From: Brachybacterium sp.
GTDB taxonomy: Bacteria; Actinomycetota; Actinomycetes; Actinomycetales; Dermabacteraceae
Length of the DNA stretch: 16,029 bases
Assembly: GCA_030451965.1 (NCBI GenBank)
Contig: JAKDNE010000029.1
Span: forward strand, 1-16,029
Direction of reading: 5' to 3'
Program-made: the position numbers and the translations under genes
Shown: positions 1 through 6,626 of the stretch, one piece after another
Layout: each line of letters opens with the position of its first letter
Numbering within the stretch: position 1 is the first letter of the stretch
Notes under the pieces: generated by a model
Seen by the model: only the letters and a program-made list of their open reading frames with translations
What the model was told of the DNA's origin: nothing
Database searches by the model: none

Positions 1-37
1 ACCGGGTCGGCGTCGGCGCTGCTGCATAGTCGACAGC

Positions 38-55
38 GGGCAGGAACGCCTGCCC
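38..55 (+). promoter_or_regulatory. Small perfect hairpin in the leader upstream of the alpha/beta hydrolase
   Basis: GGGCAGG (38-44) and CCTGCCC (49-55) form a perfect 7-bp stem with the loop AACG. A -10-like CATAGT lies just upstream at 25-30, with no recognisable -35. The hairpin could be the tail of a terminator of a gene left of the window, or a 5' leader structure of the hydrolase gene. There is no T-run after it. The remaining bases 1-79 hold no other recognisable gene fragment. Confidence 0.35.
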
Positions 56-79
56 CAGCCCACTCGTGGAAGGCCCGTC

Positions 80-868
80 GTGCCCGTCATCCCCTCCCCC
101 GTCGATGCGATCGACCTCCGCTACGACGTCTCAGGCTCGGGGCCCGCGCTGGTGCTGCTGCACGGCTCGGTCCTCTCCCGAGCGATCTGGCGGGGACTGG
201 GCTACCTCGAGCCGCTCTCGGCCGAGCACACGGTGGTGCGGGTCGATCTGCGCGGGCACGGCATGTCGGGAGCACCCCACGAGGTATCGGCGTACGCCCA
301 GCAGACCTTCGTGGCCGATCTGCTCGCCGTCCTCGACGCCGAGGGCATCAGGCGTGCTGCTCTGCTGGGCTACTCGCTCGGGGCACGGGTCGCGCTGAGC
401 ACCGCACTCTCCCACCCGGACCGGGTGACGCACCTGGTCAGCCTCGGCGGCTCTGCCTCCACGCAGCACGGCGTCGTGGACTCGGTGTTCTTCCCCGGCG
501 TGATCGACGCGGTGCGCGAGGGCGGCATGGAAGCGTTCTGCGCCGGTCAGGGCCTGGGTCCCGAGGTCGACTCACGCCGCGCCCGGGCCACCCGCACCGC
601 ATTCCTCGCGGCTGACCCCCGGGCGGTCGCGGCCCTGCTGGAGGCCACGGATCGGACCGCGGGGGTCCCGGACGAGGTCCTCGCCGGGTGCGAAGTACCC
701 GCCCTGTGGATGGCGGGCAGCGAGGATCATCCCCGCCTCGAGGAGTCACGGCGAGCGGCCGCGCTGATGGCAGAGGCAGAGTTCGTGCCACTGCCGGGCC
801 GCGACCATGGCGGCACCCTGTTCCCGCCCGACGAGGTGCTCGAGCACGTGCTGCCGTTCCTGCGCTGA
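80..868 (+). CDS. Alpha/beta fold hydrolase
   Basis: This is a 262-residue protein of the alpha/beta hydrolase superfamily, probably a cytosolic esterase-like or lactonase-like enzyme; the substrate cannot be read. An oxyanion-hole segment LLHGS lies at residues 26-30. The nucleophile elbow GYSLG at 97-101 supplies Ser99, the acid is probably Asp216 in GSEDHP, and the catalytic His is His243 in GRDHGG, so the triad looks complete. The length is typical for single-domain members. I chose the GTG at 80 because a GGAAGG Shine-Dalgarno (68-73) sits 6 nt upstream and because the N-terminal strand pattern fits the family. The gene converges on the TauE-like permease with 54 bp between their ends. 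It stands alone on its strand, so context gives no substrate. The family call is firm and the function is open. Confidence 0.9.
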   Translation: MPVIPSPVDAIDLRYDVSGSGPALVLLHGSVLSRAIWRGLGYLEPLSAEHTVVRVDLRGHGMSGAPHEVSAYAQQTFVADLLAVLDAEGIRRAALLGYSLGARVALSTALSHPDRVTHLVSLGGSASTQHGVVDSVFFPGVIDAVREGGMEAFCAGQGLGPEVDSRRARATRTAFLAADPRAVAALLEATDRTAGVPDEVLAGCEVPALWMAGSEDHPRLEESRRAAALMAEAEFVPLPGRDHGGTLFPPDEVLEHVLPFLR

Positions 869-922
869 CGCGGAGGCACGCAGCCGTCGCGGCCGCCTTC
901 GCGCCGCGCGGAGCTCGGCCGG

Positions 923-1879
923 TCAGAGGAGCTGTCGCACCAGCGCGAACAGGGCGACGGCGACGATGATGCCGCGCAGCAGCCACTCCGGCATCCGCTT
1001 GGCGAGGTGGGCGCCGAAGTATCCGCCGAGCAGAGCGCCGACGGCGATCGCCGCGGTCGCGATCCAGACGATCTCGACCCCCAGCACGAAGTGCGCGATC
1101 AGGTACACGGTCGCGGCGGAGAGGTTCACGACCAGGCTGAGCAGGTTCTTGATGCTGTTGACCGAGCGCATCGACCGCCCGGTGAAGGTGCCGAGCACGC
1201 CGAGATAGAGGATGCCCTGGGCAGCGGTGAAGTAGCCGCCGTAGACCGAGGCCGCGCCCATCGCGCCGATCAGGCCCGGCGAGCGGTACGGGCTCCGCGC
1301 CGGGACCCCGTCGGCCGCGTCCCTCCCGGCCTCCGCCGCAGCGCTCCCTTCGACCGCAGGGCCGTCCGCGGGGGCCGCGCCGCCCTCCGCCGCAGCGCTC
1401 CCTTCGACCGCAGGGCCGTCCGCGGCATCCGCGCCACCGACCGCCGCCGCGGTGGCGGCGCTCCCGGACGCTCGGCGTGCCGCGCGCCGTTCCTGACTGG
1501 AGCGGAGCATCGCGGTGATGCGCTTCTGGAAGATGACCATGCCCAGTGCGAAGACGATCAGCAGCGGCACGATCACATCGAGCGCGCCCGTGGGGGAGAT
1601 CAGCAGCAGCAGCGCACCGCCGGTGGCGCACAGGGCGGTGACCACCATGAGCGGGCCGAGGTTCCCCTTCTCCTCGGCGATCTCGCGGCGGTACCCGTAC
1701 ACGGAGCCGAAGGTCGAGAAGAGGATCCCGATGGTGTTGGTGCGCACGGCGGCCCCGGGCGGGATGCCGAGGGCCAGCAGCACCGGGAGGGTGAGCAGCG
1801 ACCCGGAACCGACGGCGGCGTTGATGGCTCCGGCGAGGGTGCCCATGAGGAGCAGGACGATCAGTGAGACGGGTTCCAC
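923..1879 (-). CDS. TauE/SafE-family membrane permease (sulfite exporter-like)
   Basis: This is a 318-residue polytopic membrane protein of the TauE/SafE (DUF81) family, whose members move sulfur-containing anions or other small organic anions; the substrate here is unknown. The N-terminal half (residues 4-118) has the family motif GAINAAVGSGSLLTLPVL and then several hydrophobic helices. The C-terminal half (about 200-318) repeats the architecture, with MGAASVYGGYFTAAQGILYL and a final helix. Between them lies an unusual 70-residue Ala/Glu-rich linker (about 127-198) containing an exact internal repeat, ADGPAVEGSAAAE at 153-165 and 171-183. I chose GTG 1879 because the first membrane helix begins at once after it. 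The open frame upstream overlaps hmp and has no family similarity. There is no good Shine-Dalgarno; instead TAGAGT lies 8 nt upstream, so translation may be leaderless. Hmp lies 82 bp upstream on the same strand, separated by a strong hairpin. Confidence 0.85.
   Translation of the reverse strand: MEPVSLIVLLLMGTLAGAINAAVGSGSLLTLPVLLALGIPPGAAVRTNTIGILFSTFGSVYGYRREIAEEKGNLGPLMVVTALCATGGALLLLISPTGALDVIVPLLIVFALGMVIFQKRITAMLRSSQERRAARRASGSAATAAAVGGADAADGPAVEGSAAAEGGAAPADGPAVEGSAAAEAGRDAADGVPARSPYRSPGLIGAMGAASVYGGYFTAAQGILYLGVLGTFTGRSMRSVNSIKNLLSLVVNLSAATVYLIAHFVLGVEIVWIATAAIAVGALLGGYFGAHLAKRMPEWLLRGIIVAVALFALVRQLL
1330..1425 (-). repeat. Tandem duplication of a 54-bp unit inside the TauE-like gene
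   Basis: A 42-bp sequence at 1330-1371 recurs without mismatch at 1384-1425, a period of 54 bp. The period is 18 codons, so the frame is kept and the protein carries ADGPAVEGSAAAE twice, 18 residues apart. It lies in the linker between the two membrane halves, where length change should be tolerated. It is best explained by a recent in-frame tandem duplication. Confidence 0.9.
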
Positions 1880-1887
1880 GAGCGTCG

Positions 1888-1893
1888 ACTCTA
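1888..1893 (-). promoter_or_regulatory. Candidate -10 element of a leaderless tauE-like transcript
   Basis: On the minus strand TAGAGT lies 8 nt upstream of GTG 1879. The spacing would put the transcription start at or next to the start codon. No Shine-Dalgarno is present. No convincing -35 is seen, and the hairpin of the upstream gene occupies that position. Confidence 0.35.
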
Positions 1894-1909
1894 CCCAGGA
1901 ACGCCCGTG

Positions 1910-1947
1910 CGGCGGCTCGCGTCCTGTCCCTCGGCCGCGAGCCGCCG
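1910..1947 (-). terminator. Strong hairpin after hmp, probable terminator
   Basis: CGGCGGCTCGCG (1910-1921) and CGCGAGCCGCCG (1936-1947) form a perfect 12-bp stem with a 14-nt loop, starting about 14 nt past the hmp stop codon. There is no T-run after it on the minus strand, which is common for high-GC actinobacterial terminators. It separates hmp from the permease gene. Confidence 0.6.
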
Positions 1948-1961
1948 TGCCCGCAAACGCC

Positions 1962-3260
1962 TCAGCCCGCGGGCAGCAGCCAGTCGTTCGGCGCGAACAG
2001 CTCGATGTGCACGTGCTCCGGATCCACCGCGAGCTCCTCCAGCTGCCCGCGCACGTTCTGCAGGAAGCCGTGGGAGCCGCACAGGTAGATCTCGGCCTCC
2101 TCGGGCAGGTGCTCGGCCTGAAGTCCCATCCGTCCCGCATGCACGCGGACCCTGCCCGTGGCGGTCCCGGGGAGCTCGTCCGCGGGCTGCGCCGCGGTGA
2201 ACCACAGCCCGAGGCGCGCATCCGCCCCCTCGGGCAGCGCGCACAGGGTCGCCACCAGCTCGCGGACGTGAGCGGAGTCCTCCGCGTCCCGGTCGGCGTG
2301 CATCACCCGCACCGGACGGTGCGGCTGCGTGGCGGCGAGGTGGCGCAGCATCCCGAGCATCGGTGTGATGCCGATGCCGTTCGAGATCAGCACCACCGGG
2401 TCCTCGCTGCGGGTGTCCAGGGCGAGGTCGCCGTAGGGCAGGGTGATCTGCAGCCGGTCACCCTCACGGAGGTTCCCGTGGATCCAGGAGGAGACCTCGC
2501 CCCGGGGGTCCGTATCCGCGGCGTCGAGGCGACGCACGGTGATCCGCCAGCGCCCCTCGCCCGGGGCGTCGGAGAGCGAGTACTGGCGCAGCTGCCGGGC
2601 ACCGTCCGGCAGTCGCACCCCGACGGTGGTGTACTGGCCGGGGACGAAGTCGCGCAGCGGCTCTTCGCCCTCCGCGGCGCTCAGCACATACGACGCCACG
2701 GTCGAGCTCTCCTGGGTGCGACGGAGGACGACCGCCTCCCGGAACACGTCTCCGGGGGCGACCTCGGCCGCGGCATACAACTCCTTCTCGAAGTCGATCA
2801 GCGTCCCGGCCATGTGCCAGTAGACCGCGTCCCAGGCCGCGGCGATGTCGGCGGTGATGGTCTCCGCCCCGAGCACCTCGACGATCGCCGCCATCAGGTG
2901 CTCATGGACGATGCCGTACTGATCCTCGGTGATGCCGAGGGAGGCGTGCTTGTGGCCGATGCGCCCGAGCATCTCGCGCGGGCTCGGGGCATCCGGGGTC
3001 ACCAGCAGGGTGGCGTAGGTGGCGACCGAGGCGGCGAGCGCCTTCTGCTGTGCGCCCTGCGCCTGGTTGCCCCGGTTGAAGGTATCCACCAGCAGCTCTG
3101 GGTGGGCGCTGAACATGCGCTGGTAGAAGACGGGGGCGATCTCGTCGATGTGCGCACCGACCAGTGGGAGGGTCGCCCTCACCGCCTCCTCGTGGGCAGG
3201 TGCGAGCCGGGCATCCGGATCCAGCTGCGGGTGGAGGGCATAAGCGACATCGACGGTCAC
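1962..3260 (-). CDS. hmp: Flavohemoglobin, nitric oxide dioxygenase
   Basis: This 432-residue flavohemoglobin oxidises nitric oxide to nitrate with O2 and NAD(P)H in the cytosol. The globin domain covers residues about 20-165. By alignment with E. coli Hmp its B10 Tyr is Tyr46 (FYQRMF), its E7 Gln is Gln71, and its proximal haem ligand is His105 in HKHASLGI. The reductase part follows: the FAD motif RQYS at 225-228, the nicotinamide-binding GIGITPM at 295-301, and the C-terminal CGSHGFLQ near 394-401. All key residues are present. It is longer than the usual roughly 400 residues because of an N-terminal extension of about 17 residues. GTG 3260 has a good AGGAAGG Shine-Dalgarno (3268-3274). 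The longer upstream frame lacks similarity. DUF488 lies 133 bp upstream on the same strand. I found no clear NsrR-type operator by eye. Confidence 0.95.
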   Translation of the reverse strand: MTVDVAYALHPQLDPDARLAPAHEEAVRATLPLVGAHIDEIAPVFYQRMFSAHPELLVDTFNRGNQAQGAQQKALAASVATYATLLVTPDAPSPREMLGRIGHKHASLGITEDQYGIVHEHLMAAIVEVLGAETITADIAAAWDAVYWHMAGTLIDFEKELYAAAEVAPGDVFREAVVLRRTQESSTVASYVLSAAEGEEPLRDFVPGQYTTVGVRLPDGARQLRQYSLSDAPGEGRWRITVRRLDAADTDPRGEVSSWIHGNLREGDRLQITLPYGDLALDTRSEDPVVLISNGIGITPMLGMLRHLAATQPHRPVRVMHADRDAEDSAHVRELVATLCALPEGADARLGLWFTAAQPADELPGTATGRVRVHAGRMGLQAEHLPEEAEIYLCGSHGFLQNVRGQLEELAVDPEHVHIELFAPNDWLLPAG

Positions 3261-3375
3261 GTCGGTTCCTTCCTGAGGGGTGGAGCATCTCCGTCGCTGC
3301 CGCGACGAGCTCGCCTCAACGGTAGGGAGCCGCCTCTTCCCGGACCGGCGACCTTCGTCCTGACCAGGTCGGGCC

Positions 3376-3393
3376 CAGCACTCTGCGGTGCTG
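3376..3393 (-). terminator. Short hairpin directly after the DUF488 gene
   Basis: CAGCAC (3376-3381) and GTGCTG (3388-3393) form a perfect 6-bp stem with a 6-nt loop, starting at the base next to the DUF488 stop codon. There is no T-run, so it is at best a weak terminator. Because it lies about 115-133 bp upstream of hmp it could also be an operator-type dyad. Confidence 0.35.
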
Positions 3394-3774
3394 TCAGTCC
3401 GCCGCCTCGGCCACGGCGTCCTGGAGCACCTGGGCGTGGGTGTGCTCCGTGTCCTTCGCCGCGAACAGCAGCACCAGACGCGTCGCACCGGCGTCGAGCG
3501 CGCGCTGCCGGAGCGCCTGGGCGGCGCCGGACTCGTCGAGCTCCCTGCGGTAGTGGCCGGAGAACTCCTCGAAGTCCAGCTCCCCGCTGTGGAAGGCCGT
3601 GCGGAGGTCCGAGCTGGGGGCGGCGTCCTTGTCCCAGTCGTCGTGGTGCAGCCGCTCCTTCTTCACACCCCGCGGCCAGAGCCGGTCCACCAGCACCCGG
3701 AACTCCGTCGGATCGGAGCCCTCGTCGTCGAGCATGTCGTGGACGCGGGCCAGGTCGATGTGCAGCGCGGTCAT
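3394..3774 (-). CDS. DUF488/YeaO-family protein
   Basis: This is a 126-residue cytosolic protein of the DUF488 (YeaO-like) family, whose biochemical role is not established. The family signature RVLVDRLWPRGVKKERL is clear at residues 26-42. The usual APSSDLRTAFH segment (52-62) and EEFSGHYRREL (69-79) follow. The C-terminal part LVLLFAAKDTEHTHAQVL (100-117) resembles the conserved strand-and-helix end, so the protein looks complete and of normal length. ATG 3774 is preceded by AAGGAGA (3779-3785), a good Shine-Dalgarno. It lies between tpx and hmp on the same strand. A strong tpx terminator isolates it from tpx, and only a weak hairpin separates it from hmp, so cotranscription with hmp is possible but unproven. 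Confidence 0.9.
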   Translation of the reverse strand: MTALHIDLARVHDMLDDEGSDPTEFRVLVDRLWPRGVKKERLHHDDWDKDAAPSSDLRTAFHSGELDFEEFSGHYRRELDESGAAQALRQRALDAGATRLVLLFAAKDTEHTHAQVLQDAVAEAAD

Positions 3775-3826
3775 CAGATCTCCTTCGGTGAGCGGCCACC
3801 GGCGACGAGGGAAGAACGAGGCGGTG

Positions 3827-3871
3827 GGAAAACAGAAGGACCCGGCCTGCGCAACGGCGCGGACCGGGTCC
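3827..3871 (-). terminator. Rho-independent terminator of tpx
   Basis: Reading the minus strand, GGACCCGG (3871-3864) pairs with CCGGGTCC (3845-3838) as a perfect 8-bp stem, and an inner GCGC/GCGC pairing extends it around the loop CGTT. The T-rich tract TTCTGTTTT follows directly (3837-3829). The hairpin starts about 15 nt past the tpx stop. It is the clearest intrinsic terminator in the window. Confidence 0.85.
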
Positions 3872-3885
3872 CGGGGCGGAGCGCC

Positions 3886-4383
3886 TCAGGCCAGGGCGGC
3901 CCGGGCGGCCTCGTAGTCGGGCTCGTCGGTGACCTCGGCGACGTGCTCGGTGTAGACGACCTTGCCGCTCTCGTCGGTCACGATGACCGCACGGGAGAGC
4001 AGACCCGCCAGCGGGCCATCGTTCATCGTCACGCCGAAGTCCTCACCGAAGGTGGAGCGGAAGGCGGAGCCGGTGACCACGTTCTCGATGCCCTCGGCGC
4101 CGCAGAAGCGGGCCTGGGCGAAGGGCAGGTCCTTGGAGACGCAGACGACGACGGTGTTCTCGAGACCCGCGGCGAGCTCGTTGAACTTCCGCACGCTCAT
4201 CGCGCAGGTGCCGGTGTCCAGCGAGGGGAAGATGTTCAGCACGACGCGCTTGCCGGCGAGGTCCGAGCTGCTGACGGCGGACAGATCCTGGCCGACGAGC
4301 TCGAAGGCCGGCAGTGCGGAGCCCTGTGAGGGCAGCTCGCCGACGGTCGTGACGGGATTGTTGTGGAAATTAACGGAAGCCAT
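3886..4383 (-). CDS. tpx: Thiol peroxidase, atypical 2-Cys peroxiredoxin
   Basis: This 165-residue cytosolic peroxiredoxin of the Tpx group reduces hydrogen peroxide and alkyl hydroperoxides, using thioredoxin as the usual electron donor. The signature LNIFPSLDTGTCAMSVRKFN (49-68) holds the peroxidatic Cys60 with the active-site Thr57. The resolving Cys94 sits in RFCGAEG. The family end DGPLAGLLSRAVIV (122-135) and KVVYTEHV (141-148) is intact, and the length is normal. ATG 4383 gives the conserved N-terminus (GELPSQGS near 15-22). The GGAGG just upstream is only 1 nt from the ATG, and an AAGGA lies 13 nt upstream, so the ribosome binding site is poorly spaced. ppk2 lies 62 bp upstream on the same strand, so read-through from it is possible. 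The gene ends at a strong intrinsic terminator. Confidence 0.95.
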   Translation of the reverse strand: MASVNFHNNPVTTVGELPSQGSALPAFELVGQDLSAVSSSDLAGKRVVLNIFPSLDTGTCAMSVRKFNELAAGLENTVVVCVSKDLPFAQARFCGAEGIENVVTGSAFRSTFGEDFGVTMNDGPLAGLLSRAVIVTDESGKVVYTEHVAEVTDEPDYEAARAALA

Positions 4384-4445
4384 GCCTCCATCATCATCCT
4401 TCGAGCGCAACGGCACAACCTGGCCCCTGGGGACCCGTGGCGAGG

Positions 4446-5315
4446 TCAGTCCATCGTCTCGCGCAGCCGCCCGATCTGCTCCTCGACGTCGTAGTCCGCC
4501 TCGGGCCACTGCGGGTCGATGCCCTCCAGCGCGTCCAGCAGCAGCTGCTGCACGGCGATGCGGGCATACCACTTGCGGTCGGCCGGGACCACCGTCCAGG
4601 GGGCCCCGACCGTCGAGGTGGCGCGCAGCGCCCGCGTGTACGCCTCCATATAGTCGTCCCAGTGCTGGCGCTCGTCGACATCGCCCGGGTTGAACTTCCA
4701 GTGCTTGTCAGACCGTTCGAGTCGCTCCATCAGCCGCTCCGCCTGCTCCTGGCGGGAGATGTGGAGCATGACCTTCACGATCGTCGTACCGGCCTCGGTG
4801 AGCTCGCGCTCGAAGGCGTTGATGGCCGTGTAGCGCTCGCGGATCTCCGTGGCGTCGGCCCAGCCGTGCACCCGATGGATCAGCACGTCCTCGTAGTGCG
4901 AGCGGTCGAAGACCCCGATGATCCCGGGAGCGGGGGTGTGCTTGCGGATCCGCCACAGGAAGTCGTGGCGCTTCTCCGCTGCGGTGGGCGCTTTGAACGC
5001 GGTGATGTCCACGCCCTGCGGGTCCACGTTCCCCACCACGTGCCGCATGATCCCGCCCTTGCCGGCGGTGTCCATGCCCTGCACGATCAGCAGCACGGAG
5101 CGGCCGCCCGACTCCCCGTGGTGCGCCGCGTACAGGCGCTCCTGCAGGTCGTCGAGCGCACGGTCGCGCAGCGTGAGCAGCTTCTTGCCGTCGGCCTTCT
5201 TCCCTCCGAAGCCGGGGGTGGCGCGCGGGTCGAATTCGGTGACGTCTCCGGTCCAGCCGGAGGGCAGCGGGAAGCCGGTGGGCGTCTGGTCGGCGAGCGA
5301 GGTCTTCTTCGACAT
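4446..5315 (-). CDS. ppk2: PPK2-family polyphosphate:nucleotide phosphotransferase
   Basis: This 289-residue cytosolic polyphosphate kinase 2 family enzyme moves phosphate between inorganic polyphosphate and nucleotides. The P-loop-like Walker A GMDTAGKGG spans residues 80-88. The Walker B-like GVFDRSHYEDVL (134-145) carries the conserved Asp137 and the Arg of the DRSHYEDVL motif. The lid and basic region with SRQEQAERLMERL follows (187-199), then KHWKF (204-208). A single PPK2 domain of this size suits the short polyphosphate:AMP/ADP phosphotransferase group. I cannot assign the nucleotide preference from sequence alone. ATG 5315 has no Shine-Dalgarno, but TACGCT lies exactly 6 nt upstream, so a leaderless transcript is plausible. 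It faces the amidohydrolase gene across an 86-bp divergent region and precedes tpx by 62 bp. Confidence 0.92.
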   Translation of the reverse strand: MSKKTSLADQTPTGFPLPSGWTGDVTEFDPRATPGFGGKKADGKKLLTLRDRALDDLQERLYAAHHGESGGRSVLLIVQGMDTAGKGGIMRHVVGNVDPQGVDITAFKAPTAAEKRHDFLWRIRKHTPAPGIIGVFDRSHYEDVLIHRVHGWADATEIRERYTAINAFERELTEAGTTIVKVMLHISRQEQAERLMERLERSDKHWKFNPGDVDERQHWDDYMEAYTRALRATSTVGAPWTVVPADRKWYARIAVQQLLLDALEGIDPQWPEADYDVEEQIGRLRETMD

Positions 5316-5321
5316 GGGGGA

Positions 5322-5327
5322 AGCGTA
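5322..5327 (-). promoter_or_regulatory. Candidate -10 of a leaderless ppk2 transcript
   Basis: On the minus strand TACGCT ends 6 nt before ATG 5315, so transcription could start on the A of the start codon. There is no Shine-Dalgarno between them, only a C-run. No good -35 is visible. Confidence 0.4.
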
Positions 5328-5366
5328 GCCCGCGCGAACTCGGGGGGCCCGGCGTCCGAGGCCGAT

Positions 5367-5395
5367 TTGACTCCACCGACCGGTCAGCGGAACGT
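5367..5395 (+). promoter_or_regulatory. Candidate promoter of a leaderless amidohydrolase transcript
   Basis: TTGACT (5367-5372) lies 17 bp from GAACGT (5390-5395). ATG 5402 follows after 6 nt, placing the transcription start on the start codon. The -35 is strong and the -10 keeps only the A at position 2 and the T at position 6. A weak GCGGA upstream is the only Shine-Dalgarno-like alternative. Confidence 0.45.
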
Positions 5396-5401
5396 CATGG
5401 C

Positions 5402-6574
5402 ATGACTCTCACCGCGATCACCCACGCCCACGTCGTCCCGATCGAGGGCGAGCCCTTCGACGGCACCGTCCTGATCCAGGACGGCCGCATCACCGACCTC
5501 GGCCCCGAGCTGGAGGTCCCGGCGGGGGCCGAGATCCTCGATGCGGCCGGCGGCTGGCTGCTGCCGGGCTTCATCGACGCCCACGTGCACCTCGGCGTCG
5601 CCGAGGAGGGCGAGGGCTGGGCCGGTGAGGACACGAACGAGATGACGGCCCCGGTGATGGCCGCGGCCCGGGCGATCGATGCGATCAACCCCGTCGAGAT
5701 CGGGTTCGACGACGCGATCATCGGTGGGATCACGGCGGTGAACGTGAACCCCGGTTCCGGCAACCCGATCGGTGGTCTCGCGGTCGCGATCCGCACCCAT
5801 GGCCGGGTGGTGGACGAGATGGTGCTGCGCAGCCCCTCCGGTCTCAAGGCCGCGCTCGGCGAGAACCCCAAGCGGGTCTACGGCGAGCGCTCCCAGACCC
5901 CGTCGACCCGGCTCGGCGTCGCCCTGACGATCCGTCAGGCCTTCGCGAAGGCCCGGGCCTGGGCGGCCAAGCCCGCGGAGGACCGGGACTCGGATCTGGT
6001 CTCCGAGGCGCTCAGCCGGGTGCTGGAGCGGGAGATCCCCTGGCGCCAGCACTCCCATCGGGCCGACGACATCGCCACCGCGCTGCGGATCGCCGAGGAG
6101 TTCGGCTTCGAGCTGGTGCTCGACCACGGCACGGAGTCCTACCTGATCGCCGATCGGATCGCGGAGGCCGGAGTGCCGGTGCTCTACGGCCCGCTGATCG
6201 TCTCGCGGTCCAAGGTGGAGGTGCGTCACCGCACCCCGAAGGCCCCCGGCATCCTCACCGCTGCGGGGGTGAAGGTCTCCATCATCACGGACCATCCGGT
6301 GGTGCCCATCGAGTTCCTGGTCGACCAGGCCGCGCTCGCGGTCAAGCACGGGATGGCTCCGGCCGATGCCCTGCGGGCGATCACGGTGAACCCGGCCGAG
6401 GTGCTGGGGGTCGCCGATCGGCTGGGCTCGTTGGTGCCGGGCAAGGATGCGGATCTGGTGCTGTGGGAGGGAGACCCGCTGGACGTGCGGCACCGGACGC
6501 TGCGCGTGTGGCAGGGAGGCCGCGAGGTGATGCACCGCGACGCGGCCGGCGAGCCGGTGATCGCCCCGCGCTGA
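5402..6574 (+). CDS. Metal-dependent amidohydrolase (imidazolonepropionase-like)
   Basis: This is a 390-residue amidohydrolase-superfamily enzyme that should hydrolyse an amide, imide or ring C-N bond in the cytosol; the substrate is unknown. The small beta-domain comes first (residues 1-55), then the barrel. The metal-site motif DAHVHLG supplies His61 and His63. Further likely ligands are His217 and His219 in QHSHRADD, His242 in LDHGTE, and Asp297 in ITDHP, a complete set for the superfamily. The C-terminus returns to the beta-domain with LVPGKDADLVLWEGDPL (344-360), the usual ending. It resembles the imidazolonepropionase-like group of unassigned amidohydrolases rather than HutI itself, and no hut genes are nearby. 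ATG 5402 fits the family N-terminus. An overlapping out-of-frame ATGGCATGA begins at 5397 and is unlikely to matter. The gene converges on the PepSY gene. Confidence 0.9.
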   Translation: MTLTAITHAHVVPIEGEPFDGTVLIQDGRITDLGPELEVPAGAEILDAAGGWLLPGFIDAHVHLGVAEEGEGWAGEDTNEMTAPVMAAARAIDAINPVEIGFDDAIIGGITAVNVNPGSGNPIGGLAVAIRTHGRVVDEMVLRSPSGLKAALGENPKRVYGERSQTPSTRLGVALTIRQAFAKARAWAAKPAEDRDSDLVSEALSRVLEREIPWRQHSHRADDIATALRIAEEFGFELVLDHGTESYLIADRIAEAGVPVLYGPLIVSRSKVEVRHRTPKAPGILTAAGVKVSIITDHPVVPIEFLVDQAALAVKHGMAPADALRAITVNPAEVLGVADRLGSLVPGKDADLVLWEGDPLDVRHRTLRVWQGGREVMHRDAAGEPVIAPR

Positions 6575-6577
6575 CGG

Positions 6578-6596
6578 CGTGACGGGCCGCGTCACG
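6578..6596. terminator. Hairpin between the convergent amidohydrolase and PepSY genes
   Basis: CGTGAC (6578-6583) and GTCACG (6591-6596) form a perfect 6-bp stem with a 7-nt GC-rich loop, starting 3 nt past the amidohydrolase stop. No T-run follows on either strand. It may serve as a bidirectional terminator. Confidence 0.4.
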
Positions 6597-6626
6597 GGTC
6601 GGTGAGCCTCCGGGGCGCCGCCGGGA

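Noticed and set aside
869..922. Possible terminator between the convergent hydrolase and permease genes
   Set aside because: The region is GC-rich with only short imperfect pairings; no hairpin stands out from background.
438..1631. Long open frame antisense to the hydrolase and in another frame of the permease gene
   Set aside because: It is rich in Arg, Gly and Pro with no family motif, and it overlaps two genes with clear motifs. It is a product of high GC content.
1515..3791. 758-codon open frame on the plus strand across hmp and its neighbours
   Set aside because: It lies opposite flavohemoglobin, whose haem, FAD and NAD motifs are all intact. The translated product has no recognisable domain.
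5397..5405. ATGGCATGA micro-ORF overlapping the amidohydrolase start
   Set aside because: It has two codons only and would lie upstream of a leaderless start, so it would probably not be transcribed.
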